NCBI RefSeq assembly: GCF_000423925.1
Contig: NZ_AUIX01000021.1
Span: 1-64,000 of the forward strand
DNA length: 64,000 nucleotides
Origin: Butyrivibrio sp. VCD2006
GTDB taxonomy: Bacteria; Bacillota; Clostridia; Lachnospirales; Lachnospiraceae
Reading direction: 5' to 3'
Under the pieces are notes generated by a model. It saw nothing but the letters and a program-made list of their open reading frames with translations. It was not told the DNA's origin and made no database searches. The stretch's first letter is position 1. Each line of letters starts with the position of its first letter. Of this stretch, positions 52,772 through 60,003 are shown one piece after another. A program made the position numbers and the translations under genes.

Positions 52772-52804
52772 AGCGGTTGACAAATCTAAGTCAGCCGCTA
52801 TAAT
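52772..52804 (+). promoter_or_regulatory. Promoter embedded in a dyad, upstream of array 2
   Basis: TTGACA (52777-52782), a 16-base spacer and TATAAT (52799-52804). The dyad AGCGGTTGAC (52772-52781) / GTCAGCCGCT (52790-52799) overlaps both boxes. A nearly identical element stands at 59448-59480 before array 3. The first array unit starts 99 bases downstream. Confidence 0.82.
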
Positions 52805-52902
52805 TTTTTTGTTGTTTGATTTGTATATAAATATCTATAGCGGTTCTATTCATCGCTACTAATTCCCAGGTTTGAATTCTGAAGAAAATTAAATATGGTA
52901 AA
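52805..52902. other. Array 2 leader
   Basis: AT-rich sequence of about 98 bases between promoter and first unit. A weak stem around TAGCGGT...ATCGCTA (about 52839-52858) is present. No ORF. Confidence 0.4.
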
Positions 52903-53445
52903 CATGCTGTATTTTATTAGTTTGCTGATTGGTACAGACACTTTTGTGTGGCTTCACCTGCTATGATTTGACGATCTAGAGAATATAGCAGGTGGGATTG
53001 GTTGATTTTGTATGATTTTTAGGTTGGTCAGTCTGCTATGATTGCCAAAATTGAGAAACAGAGCAGGAATTTTTGTGTGGCTATGTCTGCTATGATTAAG
53101 GATTTTGAGAATCATGGCAGAAACATTTTGATATTATTGCCTGCTATAAATGTAGAAATTAAGGATAGGAGCAGATAATAGAGTCCAAAAATGTCTGCTA
53201 TAGAATCACAAACTTAAGATAATAGCAGTCAAACAGGGCTTAAAATGTCTGCTATAACGCGGCAAATCAAGGGCAATAGCAGGCAAAGAGAACTAAAAAT
53301 GTCTGCTATATAATGGCAAGTTAAAGGCAATAGCAGACAAAGAGAATATAAAATGTCTGCAATGAAACAATAAAACAATGGCAGGAGCAGACAGAAAAAT
53401 AAAAAGTGCTTGCTATAAGAAAGATAGTTAAAAGTGAGAGAACGT
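52903..53445 (+). repeat. Array 2: ten hairpin units with 54-bp period upstream of the nuclease-like gene
   Basis: Left arms (TCTGCTAT or close) start at 52903, 52957, 53032, 53086, 53140, 53194, 53248, 53302, 53356 and 53409. All intervals are 54 except 75 between the second and third (54 plus 21) and 53 at the end. Right arms (ATAGCAGA or close) lie about 28 bases after each start. Units near the gene resemble each other most, such as 53248 and 53302, which share AAAGAGAA spacers. Several loops centre on an AAATT(G/A)AG-like motif. Confidence 0.94.
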
Positions 53446-53487
53446 AGATTAGAGCCAAAAGTATATACAAAGGAGTTTTATAAATAC

Positions 53488-54291
53488 ATGTACGGATTAA
53501 AAGAATTGCTTACAAAAGAGGAAGCAAGATTATACACGATAAAACAGATAGTTGATGACAGACTTGTTAATGTGCCCGAGGGAAGTCTTAGAATTACATC
53601 AACTAGAAACCGAGTGCAGTTCATGCATTGCATAGATAAGAACAATAAAAGTAAAGAACAGGGAATTTATATAAAGCAAGAAGATATATCATTAGCTCAT
53701 CGACTTGCACAAAAAACATATGACCATAGGGTTAAGAAAATTGTTGATAGGAGACTTAAGCAAATTGAAAGTCTCAATAAAGAATACATGGATAATGAGA
53801 TAGATGAGCTTTATAACAGTCTTCATCCTATGAGAAAGACATTAATAAAAGCAGTTGAAACACCATGGGAACAGCGATTACTAGATTGGAAGAATACTCC
53901 ATATGTGGGAAAAGAATTTGCAGAAAATATACCTGTAATTTATTCAAAGAAAGGAGAAAGAGTTCGTTCAAAATCTGAGAAGATACTTGCTGATATTTTC
54001 TTTGATTTGGGAATAGAGTATAAATATGAATGTCCGTTAAAACTTAAAGGCTTTGGGATTGTTTATCCTGATTTCACAATCCTTCGCAAGAGAGATAGAA
54101 AAGAAATCTACTGGGAGCATGATGGGAGAATGGATGATCCTAAATATGCTGAGAAAGCTGTCAGGAAGATTAATTCATACATTGCTAATGGAATACTGCC
54201 GGGAGATAAACTGATAATTTCTTATGAGACTTCAGGCGTTGTTCTTGATGATAGGATAATAAAGATGCTGATAGAAAAATATGTTTTTTGA
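53488..54291 (+). CDS. PD-(D/E)XK/DUF559-like nuclease-domain protein, array-associated copy 2
   Basis: A 267-residue paralogue of the proteins at 34619 and 60004, and very similar to the latter. It keeps the same putative catalytic residues: Glu in RVRSKSEKILAD, Pro-Asp in IVYPDFTIL, and Glu-x3-Glu in KEIYWEHDGRMDDP, then the basic helix AEKAVRKINSYIANG. ATG 53488 is chosen because it aligns with both paralogues and AAGGAG lies upstream; the frame is open to 53434, inside the last array unit. It ends with a small ORF overlapping by 11 bases. Confidence 0.82.
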   Translation: MYGLKELLTKEEARLYTIKQIVDDRLVNVPEGSLRITSTRNRVQFMHCIDKNNKSKEQGIYIKQEDISLAHRLAQKTYDHRVKKIVDRRLKQIESLNKEYMDNEIDELYNSLHPMRKTLIKAVETPWEQRLLDWKNTPYVGKEFAENIPVIYSKKGERVRSKSEKILADIFFDLGIEYKYECPLKLKGFGIVYPDFTILRKRDRKEIYWEHDGRMDDPKYAEKAVRKINSYIANGILPGDKLIISYETSGVVLDDRIIKMLIEKYVF

Positions 54292-54484
54292 GAACTTAAT
54301 TATTAGTATTGATGAGCTGTTTTCACTATATCGTGCGGTTCGAGGTGGCAGTGAATATAAGCATCATAGTGATAATGACTGGTTTATCAGAGTGTGTGAG
54401 CCATATGCAAAGAAGTATCCGCAAAACTTTGAATTATATAAGATGCTGATAGAAGCCATGATCAGCAAAGAATATTTTGACTGA
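54281..54484 (+). CDS. Small hypothetical ORF overlapping nuclease-like copy 2
   Basis: A 67-residue frame (MFFENLIISIDELFSLYRAV...HHSDNDWFIRVCEPYAKKYPQNFELYKMLIEAM) whose ATG lies inside the last codons of the nuclease-like gene. Composition is protein-like, but no family is recognised and the other two loci have no counterpart. It may be a fragment of an older gene into which the locus inserted. Confidence 0.4.
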   Translation: MFFENLIISIDELFSLYRAVRGGSEYKHHSDNDWFIRVCEPYAKKYPQNFELYKMLIEAMISKEYFD

Positions 54485-54764
54485 GCAGAGCAATTACTTG
54501 TACTCATATTAACTCTTGTTTGGATTCTTATGGAGGTATCATATTTTAAATTGGGGTTTGCAATAATAATGGGAGAGTTCTTGTTAGTACAGATTTTGAT
54601 TAAAAAATTTCTGATTGATCTCAAGTAAGAGTTGTTTAATAAACAGGATTCATTTTTAGTGCTATCGTTATAATGTAAACTCAGTATTTATGGGAAAAGG
54701 GCAAAAAATGTCGAGAAATGAATAAGCCTCATAAGATATTATCAGCTCATAAGGAGGTGAGCAG

Positions 54765-55676
54765 ATGGAGGAACAGAGAAAAGCAGTACGCAAGATGCAG
54801 GATTATATCAATGATCATATTTTTGAGGAGATAACCATTGGAGATCTCGCAAAAGCGGCATCTTTTTCTCCCTGGTACGCTAGAAGGATATTCATCAAGT
54901 ATCTCGACATGACTCCGGCAGTTTATATTAGGCGCCTTAAGCTGTCAAAGTCAGCACTTAGACTTCGCGACGAATCTTGTCAGGTTCTCGAAGTAGCACT
55001 GGATATGGGATTCGGAAGTGTCGATGGATATCAGCGTGCATTCAGGCGTGAATTTGGAGTAAATCCAAAAGAGTACGCCACAAGCCCTATTCCAGTCTGG
55101 CTTTTTACTCCTTCATTCATCATTGATAAAGAAAGGAGCGAGAGTGATATGAGTGATATCAGAAATGTATTTATTCAGGTGGTGGAAAAACCTGCACACA
55201 AGGTGATCATCAAAAGAGGAGTTAATGCAACAGAGTATTGGAGCTACTGCGATGAAGTTGGATGTGATGTATGGGGGCTTCTGACCAGTATAAAGTCTAT
55301 TAGTGGAGAGCCTGTATGTTTGTTTCTTCCTAAGGAACTCAGAAATCCCGTAACAAACGAATATGTACAGGGCGTAGAGGTTGAGACAGATTATAAAGGA
55401 GAGATTCCTGAAGGATTTGAAGTGATTGATCTTCCTGCATCCACATATCTTCTTTTCAGAGGAGAACCATTTGCTGAAGAGAACTATGAGGCGGCTATAA
55501 GAGAAATCTGGGATGCTGAGAAAAAGTACAATCCGGAGTTTATTGGATTTAAATGGGATGACACTAATCCTCGTATCCAACTCGAGCCCAAGGGTGAGCG
55601 AGGCTATATAGAGCTGGTTCCAGTTAAAAAAATTGAAGAATACCTTGGTTGTTGCGGTTCATTCTGTGATGAATAA
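54765..55676 (+). CDS. AraC-family regulator with GyrI-like effector domain
   Basis: A 303-residue regulator. The N-terminal AraC HTH pair is clear (MQDYINDHIFEEITIGDLAKAASFSPWYARRIFIKYLDMTPAVYIRRLKLSKSALRL and VLEVALDMGFGSVDGYQRAFRREFGVNPKEY). The C-terminal half (FIQVVEKPAHKVIIKRG through FEVIDLPASTYLLFRGEPF) is a GyrI-like small-molecule-binding domain, as in Rob and BmrR-type multidrug regulators. SD AAGGAGGTG precedes ATG 54765. The target genes are unknown. Confidence 0.9.
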   Translation: MEEQRKAVRKMQDYINDHIFEEITIGDLAKAASFSPWYARRIFIKYLDMTPAVYIRRLKLSKSALRLRDESCQVLEVALDMGFGSVDGYQRAFRREFGVNPKEYATSPIPVWLFTPSFIIDKERSESDMSDIRNVFIQVVEKPAHKVIIKRGVNATEYWSYCDEVGCDVWGLLTSIKSISGEPVCLFLPKELRNPVTNEYVQGVEVETDYKGEIPEGFEVIDLPASTYLLFRGEPFAEENYEAAIREIWDAEKKYNPEFIGFKWDDTNPRIQLEPKGERGYIELVPVKKIEEYLGCCGSFCDE

Positions 55677-55815
55677 GACTGTAGGTGGTTTATTATTTGT
55701 TTTGCCTTTGACGCTAAAGATTATAGATTTACGATACAGTGCAGTAATAATATGCTTTGTGGCTACCTTCGCTGCAATTCAGGAAGGCTATTCCACAAAT
55801 AAACTTGTTACTTGA
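55666..55815 (+). pseudogene. C-terminal remnant of a CDP-alcohol phosphatidyltransferase
   Basis: KTVGGLLFVLPLTLKIIDLRYSAVIICFVATFAAIQEGY is the last two membrane helices of a CDP-alcohol phosphatidyltransferase-like enzyme. The N-terminal catalytic motif (DGxxAR...) is absent; the frame joins onto the end of the AraC-type gene. It is a remnant. Confidence 0.55.
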
Positions 55816-55858
55816 CAATAACTAACATTGTTAGTATAACAATAGCTAACAATGTTAG
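55812..55858 (+). promoter_or_regulatory. Promoter with two palindromic operators for the TetR gene
   Basis: TTGACA (55812-55817), 17 bases, TATAAC (55835-55840). CTAACATTGTTAG (55822-55834) fills the spacer and CTAACAATGTTAG (55846-55858) lies just downstream, centred 24 bases apart. Their position suggests repression by the TetR-family product encoded next. Confidence 0.85.
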
Positions 55859-55878
55859 TTATTTATTTAGGAGTCGAT

Positions 55879-56445
55879 ATGCCAAGAACAGGATTATCAA
55901 AAGAAGAAATAGTGGAAAAAGCTGCAGAACTAGCCAATGAAAAAGGGCTATCCTACTTGTCGGTTACTACATTATCGGAGTATTTGGGAATTAAAAAGCC
56001 GTCATTGTATAACCATATGAAGACAATAGAAGATATGCACAGAAGTCTTATGATCTATGGATGGCGAATTTTATCGGAGGAGGTTGTAAGTGGAATTGAT
56101 TCTTCCGATGAAAGAGCAAATCTGTTTGAGTACGGAAGAAGATTTTATAAATTTGCAATCGAGAACCCAGGCGTGTTCGAAGCGATGCTCTGGTATAACA
56201 AATACTCAGATGATACATTGCTTGCCGCTACAGAAGGATTATATTCATTTTTCTTCAAGCAAACAGATGGCCTGGGGATTGACCGTGAGATAGCTAATCA
56301 CCTGCTTAGAACATACAGAGCCTTTCTGGAAGGGTTTATCATGCTTCAGATTCATAATTCCTTTGGAAATCCAATTTCGCTTGATGAAAGCTTTGAGATA
56401 TCAATGAATGTGTTGCTATCCGGAATGGAGAGGTATAGAAAATGA
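55879..56445 (+). CDS. TetR-family transcriptional regulator
   Basis: A 188-residue regulator. The N-terminal HTH (PRTGLSKEEIVEKAAELANEKGLSYLSVTTLSEYLGIKKPSLYNHMKTIEDMHRSLM) is typical, and the C-terminal part has the TetR_C-type FYKFAIENPGVFEAMLWYNKYSDD. Two matched palindromes in its own promoter point to autoregulation. ATG 55879 follows AGGAG; the frame is open to 55852. No divergent or downstream target gene is intact; a broken NlpC/P60-like gene follows. Confidence 0.88.
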   Translation: MPRTGLSKEEIVEKAAELANEKGLSYLSVTTLSEYLGIKKPSLYNHMKTIEDMHRSLMIYGWRILSEEVVSGIDSSDERANLFEYGRRFYKFAIENPGVFEAMLWYNKYSDDTLLAATEGLYSFFFKQTDGLGIDREIANHLLRTYRAFLEGFIMLQIHNSFGNPISLDESFEISMNVLLSGMERYRK

Positions 56446-56470
56446 CTACATTCAGAAAAGATGAAGCGAG

Positions 56471-56737
56471 ATGTATAAGGACGCGCTTAGGAGCGGTATT
56501 CCCGAAAGAGGTGCATTTGTCTTTTACGACTGTCTCTGTCCGAGCAAAGATGGCCCCGTAAACTGGGGGCACTGCGGTATTTCTCTCGGAGACGGACAGA
56601 TCATTCACGCATGGGATGTGATCAGGATCGATGGTTATACGGAGATCGAACGCTTGACGGCGTTGACCGGCAATCATCCTAAATATCTCGGCTGGGTACC
56701 GCTGGAACGTGTATTGAATCAAAAACCGAGAGTGTAA
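56471..56737 (+). pseudogene. N-terminally truncated NlpC/P60-like protein
   Basis: YKDALRSGIPERGAFVFYDCLCPSKDGPVNWGHCGISLGDGQIIHAW is the part of a small NlpC/P60-type domain around the catalytic His, followed by YLGWVPLERVL near the end. The portion with the catalytic Cys should precede it and is missing, so the protein is probably inactive. It begins 25 bases after the TetR gene. Confidence 0.55.
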
Positions 56738-56779
56738 TTTTACAAATAGTATTTTTATGAAGCATGCGAGGTGATTTTA

Positions 56780-57211
56780 ATGATAAGAAAAATGAAAGAG
56801 GAAGATTTGCAACAGTGTGGAGTGATATATGCTAAGGCGTTTCCTATAGAATATTGGGGGATTGATTGGAACCCTGATAATGCAAAAGAATATTTATTGG
56901 ATTATTACGAGCAGAAAAAATTTGTAGGATATGTGTATGAAGAAGATGACGTGGTAATTGGATGTATATTTGCATTATGTAAGATATCAGGAAGTAAAAA
57001 AGAAATATATATTAACGAAATGGCAGTTTTGCCTGAAAGACAGGGCCAAGGTATTGGTAGGCAATTACTGAAGACGTTATTAGATTATAGTAAGGAAACA
57101 GGATATGCTGGGGTTGTCCTTTATACCAGTGAATATGCACCTGCCTTCAAATTCTATGAAAATAATGGTTTTAAATTGTCACAAGGAACTATTTGTATGT
57201 ATTGTGAGTAA
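56780..57211 (+). CDS. GNAT family N-acetyltransferase
   Basis: A 143-residue acetyltransferase: MIRKMKEEDLQQCGVIYAKAF, INEMAVLPERQGQGIGRQLLKTLLDYSKETGY (acetyl-CoA site) and APAFKFYENNGFKLSQ. Substrate unknown. ATG 56780 is well spaced from CGAGGTG; a GTG at 56771 in the same frame is less likely. Confidence 0.87.
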   Translation: MIRKMKEEDLQQCGVIYAKAFPIEYWGIDWNPDNAKEYLLDYYEQKKFVGYVYEEDDVVIGCIFALCKISGSKKEIYINEMAVLPERQGQGIGRQLLKTLLDYSKETGYAGVVLYTSEYAPAFKFYENNGFKLSQGTICMYCE

Positions 57212-57379
57212 ATTCAATTTGTTGGGCCGATTGATTGCAAGTTCTCTCGGAATTTTCCTAATAAATAGTGGAGTGAAAAACAGACCTAAATCCGTGTAAG
57301 GATAAGGTCTGTTTTACCTTTGTGATATTTTTGTTCCAGGATGTTGCAGTTATTTAGGGAGATTAAGGGAGAATTCAAA

Positions 57380-58321
57380 ATGAAAAAGTCTTTATCGATG
57401 GCTAGCAAAGTGATAGAAGGGCAGAATATATCCTATTGCATATTTGGCGAGGGAGATATTGATCTGGTTATTGAAATGGGACTTGGTGCAGTTGCCGGCG
57501 AGTGGTTGCACATCGCAGAACAGCTGTCAAAACAGTTTACCGTTCTTTTGTATGAGCGCGGAAGAAATATTTCCAAGGCTCGCTCGCCGAAAAACATTGC
57601 CAAAGAGTTACATGCTTTGCTAATGGAATTACCATGTAAAAGTAATATTACAATTTTGGCACATTCACAGGGAGGGCTGTATGCGCAGCAATTTGCCAGA
57701 ATGTATCCGGATATGGTTCGCGGAATAGTATTTGTAGATCCTTTATCTGCAAATGACAATAAGTATAAATCAGTATTTTTAACATCTGATGAGCAGAAAA
57801 AGAGCGGCTTTAATAAATCAGAAAACTTTGTAATCATGCGAAAGATGGCTTCATGCCATTTGGGATTTCTAATAAAACTTTTCATGAGAAAAGCACCGCC
57901 ATTTTATTACTATGATCAGTTTTCACTGGAAGCAAAGAAATATATTTTAGATGAATTAACAAAGGTAGAGTTTCACGATGCTGCCTTAGAGGAATACCGC
58001 CTGGCACATGAGGAAAAAGAGATCAGCCACCTAAAAGAAAAAGGGAATTTTCCGCAGATTCCAATCGTGCTTATCACCCATGGAAGTGAATTTGAAATAA
58101 AGGAAATAATGGAATTTGGCCAAACCACAAAAGCATTCGCAGAAAAAGTTGAAGCACTGTGGCAGTCATTGATGCAGGAATATCTTACTTTTTCTAAGCA
58201 TTCAATCCTGTTAAGAGCCGATAATAGCGGACATTATATTCATTTGACGGATTTTGAAGTAATAATGCAGGCATTGGAATGTATAATGCAGCAACGAACT
58301 AATGAAAATTGCGAGGTATAG
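57380..58321 (+). CDS. Alpha/beta hydrolase
   Basis: A 313-residue alpha/beta-hydrolase. The nucleophile elbow is ILAHSQGGLYAQQFARMYPD (GxSxG-type AHSQGG), an Asp in VFVDPLS follows, and the catalytic His is probably in DNSGHYIHLTDFE near the C-terminus. A 40-residue stretch of helical cap lies between. The substrate is unknown. SD AGGGAG precedes ATG 57380; the frame is open to 57341. Confidence 0.85.
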   Translation: MKKSLSMASKVIEGQNISYCIFGEGDIDLVIEMGLGAVAGEWLHIAEQLSKQFTVLLYERGRNISKARSPKNIAKELHALLMELPCKSNITILAHSQGGLYAQQFARMYPDMVRGIVFVDPLSANDNKYKSVFLTSDEQKKSGFNKSENFVIMRKMASCHLGFLIKLFMRKAPPFYYYDQFSLEAKKYILDELTKVEFHDAALEEYRLAHEEKEISHLKEKGNFPQIPIVLITHGSEFEIKEIMEFGQTTKAFAEKVEALWQSLMQEYLTFSKHSILLRADNSGHYIHLTDFEVIMQALECIMQQRTNENCEV

Positions 58322-58325
58322 AACT

Positions 58326-58886
58326 ATGAATATCTATAAGGAATGTCCAACATTTGAGAACGAGAGCTATGAATTAAGATTGTTTAGAAATGAGGACTGC
58401 CATGATTATTTGAAGGTTTATGGGGACAAGAATGCGTTGCCGTATTTTAACAGCGATAACTGTGATGGTGACAATTTCTTTTATAATACCGAAGAAAAAA
58501 TGAGAAATGCCCTGGAATTCTGGCAGATGTCTTATGAAAAAGGATGGTTTGTCAGAATGTCGATTGTTGATAAGAAAAAGTCTGAAGTCATAGGCTCAGT
58601 TGAACTGTGTACGAGAGTATCTGACGATGATTTTAATAATATGGGGATTTTGAGAGTTGATGTAAGAAGTGACTATGAAAATGAGAAAGAATTATATTCT
58701 ATTTTTTCTTTGATCACGCCTCATATTGAAGGACTTTTAGGCTGTAAAGGTGTTATTACCAAAGGTGCACTCTATGCGGTTGAGCGATTGGCGGCTATTA
58801 GTAAAGCCGGCTTTGTTAAATCCGAGAAACTCCTTTATGGTAAAAATGGTGTAGTCTACGATGGATATTGGGTAAGAAATGATTAA
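58326..58886 (+). CDS. GNAT-like acetyltransferase (RimJ/RimL type)
   Basis: A 186-residue protein beginning MNIYKECPTFENESYELRLFRNEDCHDYLKVY, typical of RimJ/RimL-type acetyltransferases, with VIGSVELCTR in the core. The acetyl-CoA P-loop is not well conserved (RVDVRSDYENEKELYSI in place of RxxGxG), so activity is uncertain. ATG 58326 follows GAGGT and overlaps nothing; the upstream hydrolase ends 4 bases before it. Confidence 0.7.
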   Translation: MNIYKECPTFENESYELRLFRNEDCHDYLKVYGDKNALPYFNSDNCDGDNFFYNTEEKMRNALEFWQMSYEKGWFVRMSIVDKKKSEVIGSVELCTRVSDDDFNNMGILRVDVRSDYENEKELYSIFSLITPHIEGLLGCKGVITKGALYAVERLAAISKAGFVKSEKLLYGKNGVVYDGYWVRND

Positions 58887-58949
58887 GGAGTGAAAATTGC
58901 AATCAATTTCTAACTCTCAATATTTGGTCTGAATATGCGAGGATAGGAA

Positions 58950-59429
58950 ATGATTATAGGCATACCACTAGTTATAATATTTTTTTCAATATTAGGATGC
59001 ATAGAAATAAAGAGACCTGTAGTCAGAGGCATCTTGGGAATAATAGCTGGAATTAACATTATGATTGTTGTTTTAGCTACAGGCTTTATTTATGAAACAG
59101 AATATAAAATACATGAGGTGGCGGATTCAATATCTCAAGATGGAATGTATGTGTTATTGTTTCAGCAGGTTGGAGATCCGGATTGGCCTTTTGGACACAC
59201 TCATGCAAGGCTTGTTCTTAAAGATGAATCAGGAACGATATCAAAGTATTCTTTTGATGTGTTGAATGATGGTGGAAACGTTCAGCCTGATTCATGGAAG
59301 GTCACATGGAAGGAAAACTGTGTAGAGGCAGTTATCAGCGGTGAAGAGCAGAATGATAGCCAGTATATTTTATACTTTGATGGAAAAACAGATTCCAATC
59401 AGCTTGAGACAAGGCATGGAATGCCATAG
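58950..59429 (+). CDS. Membrane-anchored hypothetical protein
   Basis: A 159-residue protein with two N-terminal hydrophobic segments (IIGIPLVIIFFSILGCIEI and GILGIIAGINIMIVVLATGFIY), then an extracytoplasmic domain of about 100 residues with a beta-rich pattern (WPFGHTHARLVLKDESGTISKYSFDV). I do not recognise a family. A poor ribosome binding site (AGGA) precedes ATG 58950. Confidence 0.6.
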   Translation: MIIGIPLVIIFFSILGCIEIKRPVVRGILGIIAGINIMIVVLATGFIYETEYKIHEVADSISQDGMYVLLFQQVGDPDWPFGHTHARLVLKDESGTISKYSFDVLNDGGNVQPDSWKVTWKENCVEAVISGEEQNDSQYILYFDGKTDSNQLETRHGMP

Positions 59430-59447
59430 AATATAGACTATTATATT

Positions 59448-59480
59448 AGCGGTTGACAAATTGATGTCAGCCGCTATAAT
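59448..59480 (+). promoter_or_regulatory. Promoter embedded in a dyad, upstream of array 3
   Basis: TTGACA (59453-59458), a 16-base spacer, TATAAT (59475-59480), with AGCGGTTGAC (59448-59457) and GTCAGCCGCT (59466-59475). It matches the element before array 2 except in the loop. The first array unit is 118 bases downstream. Confidence 0.82.
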
Positions 59481-59598
59481 TTTCTCTTGTGTTATTAATA
59501 CACATTTTCCATGTACGGTGTTTGTCCCCGTATATTTTTTCAATTTTTTGTTTGTTTTAATGCTTTAAGAAATGCTGAAGAGATTTTTATGGTAGATA
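59481..59598. other. Array 3 leader
   Basis: A gene-free stretch containing two small stems: GTGTTATTAATACAC (about 59490) and TACGG...CCGTA (about 59514-59533), the latter followed by ATTTTTT. The second could stop some transcripts before the array. Confidence 0.45.
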
Positions 59599-59962
59599 CA
59601 TGCTGCGATCCATCTATTTCTAGAATAAGGCAGGCAATTTGTGGGGCATTTGTCTGCTGCGATTGGGCATTTATAGGAATGCAGCATGAAATTTTGAGAA
59701 AGGCTGACTGCTGCAAACATAGAATTTGAGAAGAAGAGCAGGCAGTTTTGATGAATTTAGCCTGCTGCAAAACAATAAACAGGGAAATATGACAGTCAGA
59801 AGTAATTAAAAAAGCATGCTATAAAACAGCAAAATAAAGATTAAGACATGTAGAAGTAACTTAAATCGCATGCTAAAAAGTAGAAAAATAAAAATTATGG
59901 CATGCAGAAAAGGTTTAAACCGACTGCTAAAAAAACAAAAATCAAAAAGCAAGGCAGGTAGA
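59599..59962 (+). repeat. Array 3: seven hairpin units with exactly 54-bp period upstream of the nuclease-like gene
   Basis: Left arms (CATGCTGC, TCTGCTGC, CATGCT and similar) start at 59599, 59653, 59707, 59761, 59815, 59869 and 59923, each exactly 54 bases apart. Complementary right arms (for example GCAGCATG, GCAGGCAGT, GCATGC) lie about 28-34 bases after the starts but are less perfect than in arrays 1 and 2, and the last units are A-rich. The loop of the third unit shares AATTTGAGAAG with a loop of array 2. Period and distance to the gene (81 bases) match locus 2. Confidence 0.9.
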
Positions 59963-60003
59963 TTTAAACACAAAAAGTTTAAACAGAGGAGATTCATAAA
60001 ATT

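Noticed and set aside
52805..52870. Terminator call for the AGCGGTTGAC/GTCAGCCGCT hairpin followed by a T-run
   Set aside because: It does have stem plus Ts, but the exact TTGACA-16-TATAAT fit and its place before arrays 2 and 3 favour a promoter; dual use remains possible.
34120..59962. CRISPR, TIGR or retron interpretation of the hairpin arrays
   Set aside because: Repeats are short arms in alternating orientation, not 28-37 bp direct repeats; spacers show relatedness between neighbours. No Cas, Nop-domain Tas or reverse transcriptase gene is present, and the adjacent gene is a PD-(D/E)XK-like protein.
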